From a virus, in IMG/VR virus record IMGVR_UViG_3300020201_000042, positions 1 to 42,630 of that record: 42,630 nucleotides of DNA. The stretch is one strand, 5' to 3'. Within the stretch, counting starts at the first letter, position 1; each line of letters opens with the position of its first letter. Both the position numbers and the translations under genes were made by a program. Below, in pieces: positions 1 through 8,366 of this stretch. The notes beneath the pieces were generated by a model, which worked only from the letters and a program-made list of their open reading frames with translations, did no database searches and was not told the DNA's origin.

Positions 1-2
1 AT

Positions 3-605
3 TCTCAACCCAGCAGCTCCTCGCCCGCGCCCACTTGGGTAACGGCTCCGGTATCGAATTGGGGAGCTGCTCGCCCCGGGGATCAGTTATCTCTATTTAA
101 TCGGCCTGCGCCCAGCGCGGCTCCGCAACCTACTTCACCCGCCGTATCTACAAATATACAAGAAGATATAAAAAACGAATTGGAAGGAACGATTCGAGAT
201 TTTTCACCCATGCCTGTCGCTGCACCGGTTCCTCCGGTTCCACCAGTTACGGCTCCAGTTTTTTCTGCGGTGACCAATTTATCAAAAGCTACACCTGGAG
301 CCAAGCCTGCACCAAAACCATCAGCTCCAAAACCGCCACCACTTCCCAAAAAAGAAAAACCAGCTCCGATAAAAGCAAAACCAGCTCCGATAAAAGCAAA
401 ACCCGCACCTACTCCGGGCATTCCTTCCGCCTCTCCAGAGGTATCGGCATCAATCAAATTAGATTTCCTGACTAAATTAGCCTTTGCTAAAAATAAACAA
501 GAAATGATACATGGTATTTTGTCTTATTCGGAATTGATGGAAGATCAGGATCCGAACATGAGTATGAAATTACTAGCGATAGCGGAAGGGCTGGCAGATG
601 AATGA
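3..605 (+). CDS. Pro/Ala-rich protein, C-terminal part (5' end outside window)
   Basis: The reading frame is open from base 3 to the TGA at 603-605 with no stop, so this is the end of a longer gene. A TTG at 180 is a possible start, but the frame upstream continues the same Pro/Ser/Ala-rich composition and I treat it as coding. The protein is a long low-complexity linker (APVPPVPPVTAP, KPAPKPSAPKPPPLPKK, two copies of KPAPIKA) followed by a compact helical tail of about 50 residues (LDFLTKLAFAKNKQEMIHG...). Its stop overlaps the next start (598) by 8 nt, suggesting translational coupling with the lysozyme-domain gene. The function is not recognised. Pro/Ala linkers tethering a small helical domain are common in virion proteins; that comparison is inference. 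Confidence 0.75.
   Translation, partial: SQPSSSSPAPTWVTAPVSNWGAARPGDQLSLFNRPAPSAAPQPTSPAVSTNIQEDIKNELEGTIRDFSPMPVAAPVPPVPPVTAPVFSAVTNLSKATPGAKPAPKPSAPKPPPLPKKEKPAPIKAKPAPIKAKPAPTPGIPSASPEVSASIKLDFLTKLAFAKNKQEMIHGILSYSELMEDQDPNMSMKLLAIAEGLADE
360..401 (+). repeat. 21-bp tandem duplication
   Basis: Two perfect 21-bp units (360-380 and 381-401) encode PAPIKAK twice in the Pro-rich linker. The third unit has decayed. It is probably a replication-slippage product inside a tolerant linker. Confidence 0.85.
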
Positions 606-2622
606 AATTACAAAATTATCTTTCCAACTCTATACCGCACATGACAAAGATATAATTAAAGTTTCAGGCATCCTTGCTAATCTGAAGAATGTAGTTACTA
701 GATTTGTACGAAAAATAATGTCACGTGACTATGGTGCGTTCCAGGAACGCAACCAGGAACTAAGAACTATTCTTAGCGGTCTTTACAAATCTTTCGCACG
801 GATCGAAAAGTCAATTGATGATTTTGATGTACAGGAATATCAGGTTAATCTTAAAGATATTAAGGGGCAGATAAATAGCCTTAATGAGTGGATTAGTAAA
901 TCTGAATTAGTTGCTCAGAAGGTACAGGATGAGGCCAATACTACTTTCAAAGAAAAATTTGAGAATGTAAGCCCGGCTGAACAGGAAAGAGTTAAGACTG
1001 AAATCAGTAAAGAAGTTGTAGCGACAAAACCGCAATCTTCGGAACAATCATCACCAGTTAAATCAGTCAAAAAACCATCCGTCGCTCTCAATTCTGAGCA
1101 GGCCGGAATACTTGAAAAATATCTTAACGATCCCGGCGCTTTTAAAGCGGTCGCAGGTAAAATATTAAGTCAAACTGAGTTTTTCAAACTGATTAATGGA
1201 TTTTATATTTCACCAGGCCAGATTGAAATTGTTAAAAACATTTTAAATAAAAATGGAATAACAGTAACGAATGACTCTGCGTTTATCTCGCAGATCCAAA
1301 GTAATTGGAAGAATGGTGAAATGCGAGGGTGGAAGTACAGCTCTCTTGCATCAGAAGATAACGGAGATCCGGTCGGTGGTCTGGAAATCCCTTTGGATTA
1401 TTCCAAATTTTCAGATAAATCAGGAAAAGTATCTTTAGTTATTCATTGCAGGTTCCATCTTTCCAATTCTAATAATTCTTTGCACGTTAAAAAGATATCT
1501 AATCAATTAAAAATCACACCTATTGTTAATGAGCCAGATCAGGATGAGGAATATCCGAAATCAAGAGACATTAATGATAAGTATGATGATTTACTTATAG
1601 CCGAGAATGATAGGTTTGGTGCGGATGATTATCAAATCAACGTAACAGCTTCGTTAAATCCTCCCATGACCCTGTCGGATAAGGGTCTCAAATTCATTGC
1701 AGATCAGGAAGGATTTAGAGAGGATGCTTATCCCGACGGTAATGGATTTGCGATCGGATATGGACATTCATTACCAAAAGGCGTCACGACTGGAAAAATA
1801 ACAAAAAATGAAGCTTTGACATTTTTTCGTTCAGACATTAATAAAGTTGAAAAGGGTATTAATGATTTTGTTTCGGTTACTTTGAACCAGGATCAGTTTG
1901 ATGCATTGGTATCGTTTGCATTTAATATTGGTGTTGCGGGTCTGGGAAACTCTACCCTTCTTAAGAAACTAAATCAGGGAGATTATGAAGGCGCGGCCCA
2001 GGAATTCAAACAATATAATAAATCAAAAGATAAAAATGACAAATTACAAATTCATCCAGTATTGACTAATCGGCGTGCAGCTGAAGCACAAATATTCTCA
2101 GGCTCGGGTCCGACCAAATCTCTCACGCCTGCACCGGAATCAGCTCCGGCTGAAGAAAATGTTTGGATTGCCAGGTTACTAAATACGTTAGGGCTGAAAG
2201 ATATCAAGCCTACACCAAACTTTTTAAATGATATCTTGACGGGACTTCCATCTTGGGCCGGTTCAGAATCCGTTGCGATAAATGTAATCGGTGCGGATCT
2301 GCCAACTCAAACATCTTATTTAATGATGCTCAAATCATCGTTAAGGCATGACCTGAAGGTTGACTCTCAATTCAGATCTAGTGGATTACCATACCTTATT
2401 GTTAATGCGGGCCAAGATGAGGTTATGGAATTATTGTCAGATTTTCATAAAACATTCGTTAATCGTTATAGTGATGAAATGTATTTTATTGTAAAATCAG
2501 CCAGTACCATCGCTAGTAATCCAGGAACTCTCATGGATCATGAAAAAGTTTCTAGAAACAAAAGAATTTTTGAGTTAAAGAAATTAGCAGGGCTCAGAGC
2601 TAACAACATCGCAAATGATTAA
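598..2622 (+). CDS. Large virion protein with embedded GH24 lysozyme domain
   Basis: 674 residues. Residues about 1-350 are unrecognised, with a helical N-terminus. Residues about 355-503 are a phage-type lysozyme (GH24): candidate catalytic Glu371 in QEGFRED, Asp380 in YPDGNG, then the IGYGHS core and the typical FDALVSFAFNIG and RRAAEAQIF segments. The residue usually Thr before IGYG is Ala385. Residues 504-674 are a Pro-rich linker plus an unknown C-terminal domain. GH24 enzymes cleave the MurNAc-GlcNAc bond of peptidoglycan. In a 674-residue protein among structural genes it is more likely a virion-associated wall-penetration enzyme than a free endolysin (inference). The start ATG at 598 overlaps the upstream stop, and the 3' end overlaps the next gene by 8 nt. 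Near the C-terminus is FELKKLAGL, similar to motifs in neighbouring proteins. Confidence 0.85.
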   Translation: MNEITKLSFQLYTAHDKDIIKVSGILANLKNVVTRFVRKIMSRDYGAFQERNQELRTILSGLYKSFARIEKSIDDFDVQEYQVNLKDIKGQINSLNEWISKSELVAQKVQDEANTTFKEKFENVSPAEQERVKTEISKEVVATKPQSSEQSSPVKSVKKPSVALNSEQAGILEKYLNDPGAFKAVAGKILSQTEFFKLINGFYISPGQIEIVKNILNKNGITVTNDSAFISQIQSNWKNGEMRGWKYSSLASEDNGDPVGGLEIPLDYSKFSDKSGKVSLVIHCRFHLSNSNNSLHVKKISNQLKITPIVNEPDQDEEYPKSRDINDKYDDLLIAENDRFGADDYQINVTASLNPPMTLSDKGLKFIADQEGFREDAYPDGNGFAIGYGHSLPKGVTTGKITKNEALTFFRSDINKVEKGINDFVSVTLNQDQFDALVSFAFNIGVAGLGNSTLLKKLNQGDYEGAAQEFKQYNKSKDKNDKLQIHPVLTNRRAAEAQIFSGSGPTKSLTPAPESAPAEENVWIARLLNTLGLKDIKPTPNFLNDILTGLPSWAGSESVAINVIGADLPTQTSYLMMLKSSLRHDLKVDSQFRSSGLPYLIVNAGQDEVMELLSDFHKTFVNRYSDEMYFIVKSASTIASNPGTLMDHEKVSRNKRIFELKKLAGLRANNIAND

Positions 2623-3340
2623 ATTATCATTTATACGTAAACTTCCTAACGGGAAATATAGAGTCGTGTCTAAAAAAGGCCGAAATCTCGGTACCTACAC
2701 GACTCTAGAAGAAGCCAAGGAAAGATTACGTATGGTTGAGTGGTTTAAACATAAATCAAAATTTAAAAAGAAAGCATCCGAAACCACGATCTCGACCAAT
2801 CTCAACTCTATAAAAGAATTAACTTATTCAGAAATTCATCGTCAATTAAGACAATCTGGTGATGAAACGATACTAGAGGGTTTTAGATCTGTATTTAAAT
2901 TTTATTTTGATCTTTACTGCTATAAATATCCTGATAAATGTGAAATCATGGCTATCAGTAAAACTTTAAATATATTACATGCGATCCAGCCTATTCAGTT
3001 GGAAGATCGGCATGCCAGTAATATAATTTCAGGACTAGTAAAAACAGCCGAACCGGTTAATCTTGGTGACCCTAAAATTGCCGCTAGATATTTGTCTGAC
3101 TTTATAAAGTTTCTTTTAAGAAGAATATCTCCAGAATCACGAACCAGGTCTATGCAGAACCTTGCTACAAAAATTCAAAACTTAAATGAATTAGACATAG
3201 CTTCGAAGAAGACTCCGGTCTCTGCATCTATCGGACAATCAATAACTCTTGTTAAAAACGTCCTGACGAATCAAAATCCACAATATATACGAGAGGTTTT
3301 GAAAGAAATAGCTAATCATTTGATGACAGGTAGCCAATGA
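2615..3340 (+). CDS. Structural-region protein with short N-terminal basic domain, unknown function
   Basis: 241 residues. The first 45 form a compact basic domain (LPNGKYRVVSKKGRNLGTY then TTLEEAKERLRMVEWFK). It resembles small phage domains of the type KYRVxSKKGKxLGTYxTxxEAxxRLRQVEYFK that I recall at the ends of phage proteins; their function is unknown. The rest is mostly helical with no recognised fold. It contains FKKKASE (about 50-56) and GLVKTAEP (about 138-145), two copies of the K-x-A type motif seen in neighbouring proteins. The ATG lies inside the end of the lysozyme-domain gene (8-nt overlap), and its TGA overlaps the next ATG (ATGA). This places it in one co-translated block with the lysozyme and phosphatase genes. 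Confidence 0.7.
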   Translation: MIKLSFIRKLPNGKYRVVSKKGRNLGTYTTLEEAKERLRMVEWFKHKSKFKKKASETTISTNLNSIKELTYSEIHRQLRQSGDETILEGFRSVFKFYFDLYCYKYPDKCEIMAISKTLNILHAIQPIQLEDRHASNIISGLVKTAEPVNLGDPKIAARYLSDFIKFLLRRISPESRTRSMQNLATKIQNLNELDIASKKTPVSASIGQSITLVKNVLTNQNPQYIREVLKEIANHLMTGSQ

Positions 3341-4068
3341 TTCGCCGTTTTGTACAGGTAGATCCGTATGTTTTGAGGGGCTCCGCTCCAACACGTCAAG
3401 ATGTAATTATACTGAATAAACGTTTTAATGTAAAAAGAATCATAAGCCTTGATTTCAACTCTGGTAATGAAATATCAGAAATATGTTTTATATTAGGAAT
3501 CCAGCATATTATGATTCCGATATTTGTAAAACAATACAATTCTTTACATAAATTAAAATCTATCGATCTGAATGAACTATTTCGGTACAACGGCAATAGT
3601 CCTGAAGATGGAAAAACATTTGTCCATTGTCTTCAGGGCAAGGATAGAACTGGATTGATGGTTGCCTTGTATAGGATCCAGAATAAATGGCCTGCTGAAA
3701 AGGCACGTGAAGAGGCTATTAAATTGGATTTTGGAAAAAATCTACCTACTGAAGTGACTCGTGCATATATGAAAGTTATGGATGATAATTCAGCTTTTGA
3801 TATTCCGATGCAGAGCGATTATATTGCTGATTCAAAATTCAATAATAATTTTCAGAATTCTTTCGCACCGTACGATTCTGACGTGACGCCTCAAGAACAA
3901 TACGGAATTGTAAATCAATGGTCAACGAATTTAGATTTTTGGGATAATAGAGAAATTCCTACGGATCCAAGATTTGTTGGAGAATCTGTGCCTCGTGTGG
4001 GCGAATTTGATAATTATACTGCAATGAATTGTTTTGGCCCGGTTGGCGTGGGAGGCGGTTTCGTATGA
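3337..4068 (+). CDS. Protein tyrosine/dual-specificity phosphatase-like protein
   Basis: 243 residues. The signature P-loop of the cysteine-based phosphatase superfamily is clear: VHCLQGKDRTGLM, with Cys98 as nucleophile and Arg104 (C-x5-R). The upstream segment (YVLRGSAPTRQD, then RIISLDFN) matches the usual N-terminal strands of DSP/atypical phosphatases, and DFGKNLP follows the catalytic helices. Residues about 155-243 are an extra tail rich in Asp, Asn, Phe and Gly, with no fold recognised. Such enzymes remove phosphate from Tyr/Ser/Thr or sometimes from RNA or lipids; the substrate here is unknown. It sits in a coupled block with the lysozyme gene (4-nt overlap upstream, 4-nt overlap downstream), so it may be a virion component or be co-expressed late. 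Confidence 0.85.
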   Translation: MIRRFVQVDPYVLRGSAPTRQDVIILNKRFNVKRIISLDFNSGNEISEICFILGIQHIMIPIFVKQYNSLHKLKSIDLNELFRYNGNSPEDGKTFVHCLQGKDRTGLMVALYRIQNKWPAEKAREEAIKLDFGKNLPTEVTRAYMKVMDDNSAFDIPMQSDYIADSKFNNNFQNSFAPYDSDVTPQEQYGIVNQWSTNLDFWDNREIPTDPRFVGESVPRVGEFDNYTAMNCFGPVGVGGGFV

Positions 4069-4631
4069 AAAAATACTCTTTTAACATGAGAATGAATTAT
4101 GACATTAGCGATGCCGAACAGGTCAGGGCTGAGAAATGTTTAGACGGATTAGATAAACTGATCCTTACGTGTGATGCATTTCAGAGTCACCTAGATAAGA
4201 TACAGATTCCATTTAAAGAGAATCAGGATATAACTCCAGAGCAGATTTGGAAATTCAGGTCGGTATTTAGAAATTATCGTGATGAGGCAAAAATTAAATT
4301 TTTATCCATCCAGGAAGAGGCATTTAAGTGCAGCGATCTTCTTAATGAGTTTTCTTCGGATACTCAAGTTGAAAAAATGATCAGTTCTTTTGATGGCTGT
4401 ATGGAAGACCTATCACAATGTTTTGATGATTTTTGCGAGACTTTCGATGCCATGCAGGCAAAGGAATTTAAAGAACTGAACATTGCCGCGATAGATAAAT
4501 TGAATAAAAAGATAAAAGAATTGAAACAACTTATTGACGAGCGAGTAGCGAAATTTATGCAAAATGATATATTGGATAGCAACTGGTATGATAAATTTAT
4601 AAAAGAAAAAGAAAAATTGCAGTCAATTTAA
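4065..4631 (+). CDS. Helical protein of unknown function
   Basis: The frame is open from 4029, but I choose ATG 4065. It overlaps the previous TGA (ATGA) and has a GGAGG site at about 4050-4055 with good spacing. That gives 188 residues. The sequence is almost entirely helical and charged (for example NKKIKELKQLIDERVAKF near the C-terminus), with a cluster of Cys residues (CMEDLSQCFDDFCETF). No catalytic motif is visible. It is the last gene of the first coupled block; an AT-rich gap of 43 bases follows. Plausible roles are core or chaperone protein, but nothing in the sequence decides this. Confidence 0.75.
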   Translation: MKKYSFNMRMNYDISDAEQVRAEKCLDGLDKLILTCDAFQSHLDKIQIPFKENQDITPEQIWKFRSVFRNYRDEAKIKFLSIQEEAFKCSDLLNEFSSDTQVEKMISSFDGCMEDLSQCFDDFCETFDAMQAKEFKELNIAAIDKLNKKIKELKQLIDERVAKFMQNDILDSNWYDKFIKEKEKLQSI

Positions 4632-4674
4632 ACACATATTTTTACCAAACTTATAATATTTTATTTGAGGATTC

Positions 4675-4866
4675 ATGATAATTAAACGCGGCGATGGAAA
4701 AATCTTAACAGTTATTGAAGATCAGGATGAGATTGACTCAGCTCGAATCAATCATTCAAAAGTGGCTACGGATGTTGAATTAGAGTCAGACGGAACCTCA
4801 CCGTTGGTGCAGGATAAATTGCAAATTACGAAACCGCTACCTAGCAAGAAACCCGAGAGTAACTAA
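4675..4866 (+). CDS. Small conserved-looking protein upstream of protease
   Basis: 63 residues with ATG at 4675 and a GAGGA site just upstream. It begins with a short beta-like segment (MIIKRGDGKILTVIED) and continues as an acidic, Pro/Lys-ending tail without a recognised domain. Its stop (4864-4866) is immediately followed by the ATG of the protease-scaffold gene. The preceding gap (4632-4674) is very AT-rich, with TATAATATTTT-like sequence, a possible promoter position. Function unknown. Confidence 0.7.
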   Translation: MIIKRGDGKILTVIEDQDEIDSARINHSKVATDVELESDGTSPLVQDKLQITKPLPSKKPESN

Positions 4867-7800
4867 ATGTTTCTTAAAATAGGACAATCGTTCGAGATCT
4901 CTACTACTAATATACTTTCGTCAGAAGCGGTCCTGACTGATCCCGAGATCGAAGCTAATTTTCGTAAATTCGCTGTTGAATTGAAGCGTATTGCTCCGAA
5001 GGCTGATGATTTTCTTTATTTCTCAGCCGTGATGATGCATGCAGCGGAGCATGCTCTTGTGAATGCTGACGGGACCACGAAACTTCTTGCTAATGGTAAG
5101 AAAGCCGAAGCTCATTGGGAAGACCGTGGAGACTCGATACGTTGGGTCAGCAATGATCCATCTATACGTCCATTCAAAAATAACAATCTAGATATTTTTC
5201 CGGAGCGCGAACTTCTTAAGGCATATAAGAAGTGGATCGGAAAACCATTATGCATTGATCATAAATCAAATTCTGTCGACTATATACGCGGCATAATTGT
5301 TGATACGTATTATGACCATATAGGCAAGCGTGTCATAGCTCTGTGTGCCTTGGATAAGAAAAATTATCCAGATCTGGCACATAAAGTAAAATCAGGGTAC
5401 GCGACATCCGTTTCCATGGGAACGGCAGTATTGAGAGCTGTTTGTTCGGATTGTGGGCAAGTTGCCCGGACTGAACAAGATTTTTGCAATCATATGCGTT
5501 CAAAATCTTGTTACGGCGAAATCAATCTTGATCTTCAGCCAATTGAGCTTTCGATCGTTGTGAACGGCGCCGATCCCAAAGCAAAGATCAAGCATATTAT
5601 CGCTGCGGCCAATTCCCTTTCAAGATATGCTGAAATGAAGCAGGGAGAGCTGGCTTCGGAAATGTCTGATCTTGCGATTGATAAGGTCAACGAGATTAAA
5701 GAAAAAATTGTTGATGACATTAAGAATGGGCTGAATGATTTGGTTCGTGAATTCGAATCAATCAAACAAGACACGACAGGCTCTGAGGCCGAGGCCATGA
5801 GTAAAGAAGTCACGGAAGAACCGATTTCAGAAAAATTTGATGAAGAAGATAAGAAAATAGATAATTTAGTTGAAGCTTCTGACAATAATGAAGTATTGAT
5901 TCGGAAGTTTAACGAAATAAAAGATTCTATCTATAACACTTTATCAATTATTCAGCAAGAATTTAGTAAGCTTTCTAATTTGAAGGATGGATTAAGGGAA
6001 ACCAACATGAATAAAAAAGGGTATTTTCAGGGTGCAGGTAGCGAGGGTGGTGGCGTGAACATGCCAACCCCAGGTCAAACAAAGTATCCGGCTGAGCCGC
6101 AGAACAATGCGTTACGTGAACGCGGCGATAAACATATGGAAGGCCAGATGGATACAGGTCCCGTTGACGGAATGCATCCAGGCCCCGAGTCGGTTGGAAT
6201 GAGCGAGATGGAGCGAAAGAAAATGCTCGCCCGCGCCGAAGCCGATGAGCGTGCAGCCCGGCGCAAATTGGCAGTCGAGCAGGCGAAGGTTGCTTATTTC
6301 CAGAGCGGAGACAGTAAGAATGATCCGACTCCAGGTAAAGCGCAGTATCCTAAAGAGGATGCCGATTCGATTCGTGACAAAATGGATCGTCAGATGAATG
6401 GCCAGGCTCCGTTTCCCGGCGTTGGCAAGGTTGACGGACTTCACCCATCCCCAGAATCAGCCGCTCAGAAAGACGAACTAAAGCGCAAAGAGATGTTGGG
6501 CCGTGCAAGCTTAACTGCAAAATTTGTTAAAGCGGCCACTCCAACGGGTGCGCAGGATCGTGCAAATAGCGTATGGCAAGTATTTTCGAATAATAAATTG
6601 GTTCTCACGGCATCCGTGAAAGACCTCTCGGGAGGTCGCGTCGATACCCTGTACGATGTAATCGCAACCAAAGCATTCGGCACCAAGATGCTTCAAAAAG
6701 TAAAGAGCGTTGGTCTTGAAAAAGCCGCTTCACTTTACAAAGCAGCACAGGAAATGCCCGCGATGCCCGCGATGCCAGAAATGCCCGCGGCTGCACCGGC
6801 GGCCCTCGCTGCCCCGGCTGAGGCACCGGCACCGGCACCGGCACCCGCACCTAGCGCGGCCCCAGAAACGGATGACGCGGATGAGGCAAATAAAGGTGGA
6901 TCTGGAAATCCAAAAGAGACCATTCTGACCCTCGTTGATAAGGCAACGAACCTTCTTTCTGATGTAAAAGAAGAAATTTCGAACCTAAAAGATGAGCAGG
7001 TCGATATGGGTCCCGAAATGGATGACGCACTCCCGAAAGCAACCGCATCACTATTCAAGATGCGTCGTGAGCTGAATGCACAGCTGTATACTGAACTGCG
7101 CAAATGTGGCCGGGATCTATCCGACAGCATTGAAGAGCTGAAGTTGATTTCGAGCCTGTACGATCAGAACGGTGTCACCGATACCAACCGCGAGTATGTT
7201 GAAGCGATTTCTGAAGATGCAGTAAACGAAGCCAATAAGATCATGGCAGAAGCAGCTGAATTAGGCAGCGCTTATAACAAATACTCACTCGGTACGGATT
7301 CAATGCTTAAACGCGCTGCGATTGAAAAAGTTCTCGTAACAGAGGCTCAGGATATGAATATGTCAAATATGGATATGGGCGACGACAGTCCCAGTGCATC
7401 AGCCGATGAATTTAATGATAAAGAAATTCTTGCCGAGTTAGGCCTTCTACCAGAAGATCATGAAGAGGAAGATCATGAAGAGGAAGATCATGAAGAGGAA
7501 GCTCATGGGCATGAAATGCACGGTGATGAAATGCACGGGGATTCAAATCCAGCCATCGATGTAACGATGGATGAAAAGGATCTTGCCAAGATGCAGACTG
7601 CGGGCGTCAAACTACAATCAAAAGCTAGTTTCGACCTAACGACCAAAAAAGGTCGGTCTGCATATCGTGCGAAACTTGCTGGTGATATGAAATACTCACC
7701 GATGCTTGATCAGGCGCACAAAGGTGGCGGAACGACTCCGAAGTTTGACATGAAACCACAGGGCGATCTCGCGCTTGTCGAGACTCTTGAGGAGAATCAG

Positions 7801-8355
7801 GAGCGCATGTTGGAAGTCGCAACGGCTCCGGCGAAGGTTCGTAAAGAAGCTGCGGATATCCTGGCACTTGTTAAATCGGGCAAGCTCAAAGCGGAAGAAG
7901 TTGATGGTTTGGTCGCGCATGGTGTGGATGCCGATGCAGTCAAATACTTCAAGAAAATGTGGGCCGATGCAGAAGGTGGTTCAGAATTCGCCTCTGAGCT
8001 GGTTAAGGAGCATGTCAAGGCAGCGGTTGCGGAAGAAATGTCTGTATACCGGACCAAGATTGCTCGTGCGTATGAGCTTGCGTACGACATGGTTGAACGT
8101 GGAATCTGCGCGCGTGACCGTGAGGTCGTAACGGCACAGGTAAATGAGATCATGCAGTACAATGATGAGGCTTTTGATAGCCTGAAACGTGTTGTTGCGC
8201 GGCACGTACCGACTCAGTTTACGAAAGAGGCTTCTCTTTCAAGACTTCCGGTTGTTGGTCAACTTGGCAATGGTGACCCGTTTGCCGATGCAGCTCCTCA
8301 GGGAGATGACTTTGTAAGCAGTCTCAACCGCGCCTTCGCAAACCGTCGTTACTAA
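4867..8355 (+). CDS. Prohead maturation protease fused to scaffold
   Basis: 1162 residues. Residues about 1-250 resemble phage prohead proteases: IGKPLCIDHKSN with candidate catalytic His132, and GYATSVSMGT with candidate nucleophile Ser183, followed by PIELSIVVNGADP, the typical end of the protease fold. A Cys/His cluster (C193, C196, then CNHM and C further on) suggests a zinc-binding insert between Ser and the last strands. Residues about 381-1162 look like scaffold: charged helices, two related PTPG...VDG.HP.PES blocks, an Ala/Pro linker (about 630-660), a His/Glu run (EDHEE x3) and a conserved-looking C-terminal helical domain ending with TKEASLSRL at 1119-1127. In known phages such proteases cut the scaffold and packaged proteins during maturation. 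An internal start at 6007 would make scaffold alone. Codons become GC-richer after that point. Confidence 0.85.
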   Translation: MFLKIGQSFEISTTNILSSEAVLTDPEIEANFRKFAVELKRIAPKADDFLYFSAVMMHAAEHALVNADGTTKLLANGKKAEAHWEDRGDSIRWVSNDPSIRPFKNNNLDIFPERELLKAYKKWIGKPLCIDHKSNSVDYIRGIIVDTYYDHIGKRVIALCALDKKNYPDLAHKVKSGYATSVSMGTAVLRAVCSDCGQVARTEQDFCNHMRSKSCYGEINLDLQPIELSIVVNGADPKAKIKHIIAAANSLSRYAEMKQGELASEMSDLAIDKVNEIKEKIVDDIKNGLNDLVREFESIKQDTTGSEAEAMSKEVTEEPISEKFDEEDKKIDNLVEASDNNEVLIRKFNEIKDSIYNTLSIIQQEFSKLSNLKDGLRETNMNKKGYFQGAGSEGGGVNMPTPGQTKYPAEPQNNALRERGDKHMEGQMDTGPVDGMHPGPESVGMSEMERKKMLARAEADERAARRKLAVEQAKVAYFQSGDSKNDPTPGKAQYPKEDADSIRDKMDRQMNGQAPFPGVGKVDGLHPSPESAAQKDELKRKEMLGRASLTAKFVKAATPTGAQDRANSVWQVFSNNKLVLTASVKDLSGGRVDTLYDVIATKAFGTKMLQKVKSVGLEKAASLYKAAQEMPAMPAMPEMPAAAPAALAAPAEAPAPAPAPAPSAAPETDDADEANKGGSGNPKETILTLVDKATNLLSDVKEEISNLKDEQVDMGPEMDDALPKATASLFKMRRELNAQLYTELRKCGRDLSDSIEELKLISSLYDQNGVTDTNREYVEAISEDAVNEANKIMAEAAELGSAYNKYSLGTDSMLKRAAIEKVLVTEAQDMNMSNMDMGDDSPSASADEFNDKEILAELGLLPEDHEEEDHEEEDHEEEAHGHEMHGDEMHGDSNPAIDVTMDEKDLAKMQTAGVKLQSKASFDLTTKKGRSAYRAKLAGDMKYSPMLDQAHKGGGTTPKFDMKPQGDLALVETLEENQERMLEVATAPAKVRKEAADILALVKSGKLKAEEVDGLVAHGVDADAVKYFKKMWADAEGGSEFASELVKEHVKAAVAEEMSVYRTKIARAYELAYDMVERGICARDREVVTAQVNEIMQYNDEAFDSLKRVVARHVPTQFTKEASLSRLPVVGQLGNGDPFADAAPQGDDFVSSLNRAFANRRY
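5994..5999 (+). promoter_or_regulatory. Shine-Dalgarno site for internal scaffold start
   Basis: AAGGGA lies 7 nt before ATG 6007, inside the protease-scaffold reading frame. It is the reason for proposing a second translation product. Confidence 0.55.
6007..8355 (+). CDS. Nested scaffold protein from internal in-frame start (candidate)
   Basis: ATG 6007 is in frame with the protease-scaffold gene (codon 381) and is preceded by AAGGGA at 5994-5999 with a 7-nt spacer, better than many true gene starts here. The product would be the 782-residue scaffold part without protease. The upstream residues are acidic coiled coil, and the composition changes at this Met (MNKKGYFQGAGSEGG). The arrangement is the same idea as lambda C/Nu3, where a scaffold is made from an internal start of the protease gene. 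Because scaffold is needed in far more copies than protease, this is functionally sensible. There is no direct proof; the ATG could be an internal methionine only. Confidence 0.55.
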   Translation: MNKKGYFQGAGSEGGGVNMPTPGQTKYPAEPQNNALRERGDKHMEGQMDTGPVDGMHPGPESVGMSEMERKKMLARAEADERAARRKLAVEQAKVAYFQSGDSKNDPTPGKAQYPKEDADSIRDKMDRQMNGQAPFPGVGKVDGLHPSPESAAQKDELKRKEMLGRASLTAKFVKAATPTGAQDRANSVWQVFSNNKLVLTASVKDLSGGRVDTLYDVIATKAFGTKMLQKVKSVGLEKAASLYKAAQEMPAMPAMPEMPAAAPAALAAPAEAPAPAPAPAPSAAPETDDADEANKGGSGNPKETILTLVDKATNLLSDVKEEISNLKDEQVDMGPEMDDALPKATASLFKMRRELNAQLYTELRKCGRDLSDSIEELKLISSLYDQNGVTDTNREYVEAISEDAVNEANKIMAEAAELGSAYNKYSLGTDSMLKRAAIEKVLVTEAQDMNMSNMDMGDDSPSASADEFNDKEILAELGLLPEDHEEEDHEEEDHEEEAHGHEMHGDEMHGDSNPAIDVTMDEKDLAKMQTAGVKLQSKASFDLTTKKGRSAYRAKLAGDMKYSPMLDQAHKGGGTTPKFDMKPQGDLALVETLEENQERMLEVATAPAKVRKEAADILALVKSGKLKAEEVDGLVAHGVDADAVKYFKKMWADAEGGSEFASELVKEHVKAAVAEEMSVYRTKIARAYELAYDMVERGICARDREVVTAQVNEIMQYNDEAFDSLKRVVARHVPTQFTKEASLSRLPVVGQLGNGDPFADAAPQGDDFVSSLNRAFANRRY
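7456..7500 (+). repeat. 15-bp tandem repeat encoding EDHEE
   Basis: Three consecutive 15-bp units encode EDHEE-EDHEE-EDHEE, followed by AHGHEMHGDEMHGD. The run is very rich in His and acidic residues and lies inside the scaffold half. It may bind divalent metal or simply be a disordered acidic segment. Confidence 0.8.
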
Positions 8356-8366
8356 TCAACCAATCA

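Noticed and set aside
4029-4064. Upstream start for the helical protein at 4065
   Set aside because: ATG 4065 has a GGAGG site and overlaps the previous stop; the extension lies entirely inside the phosphatase gene.
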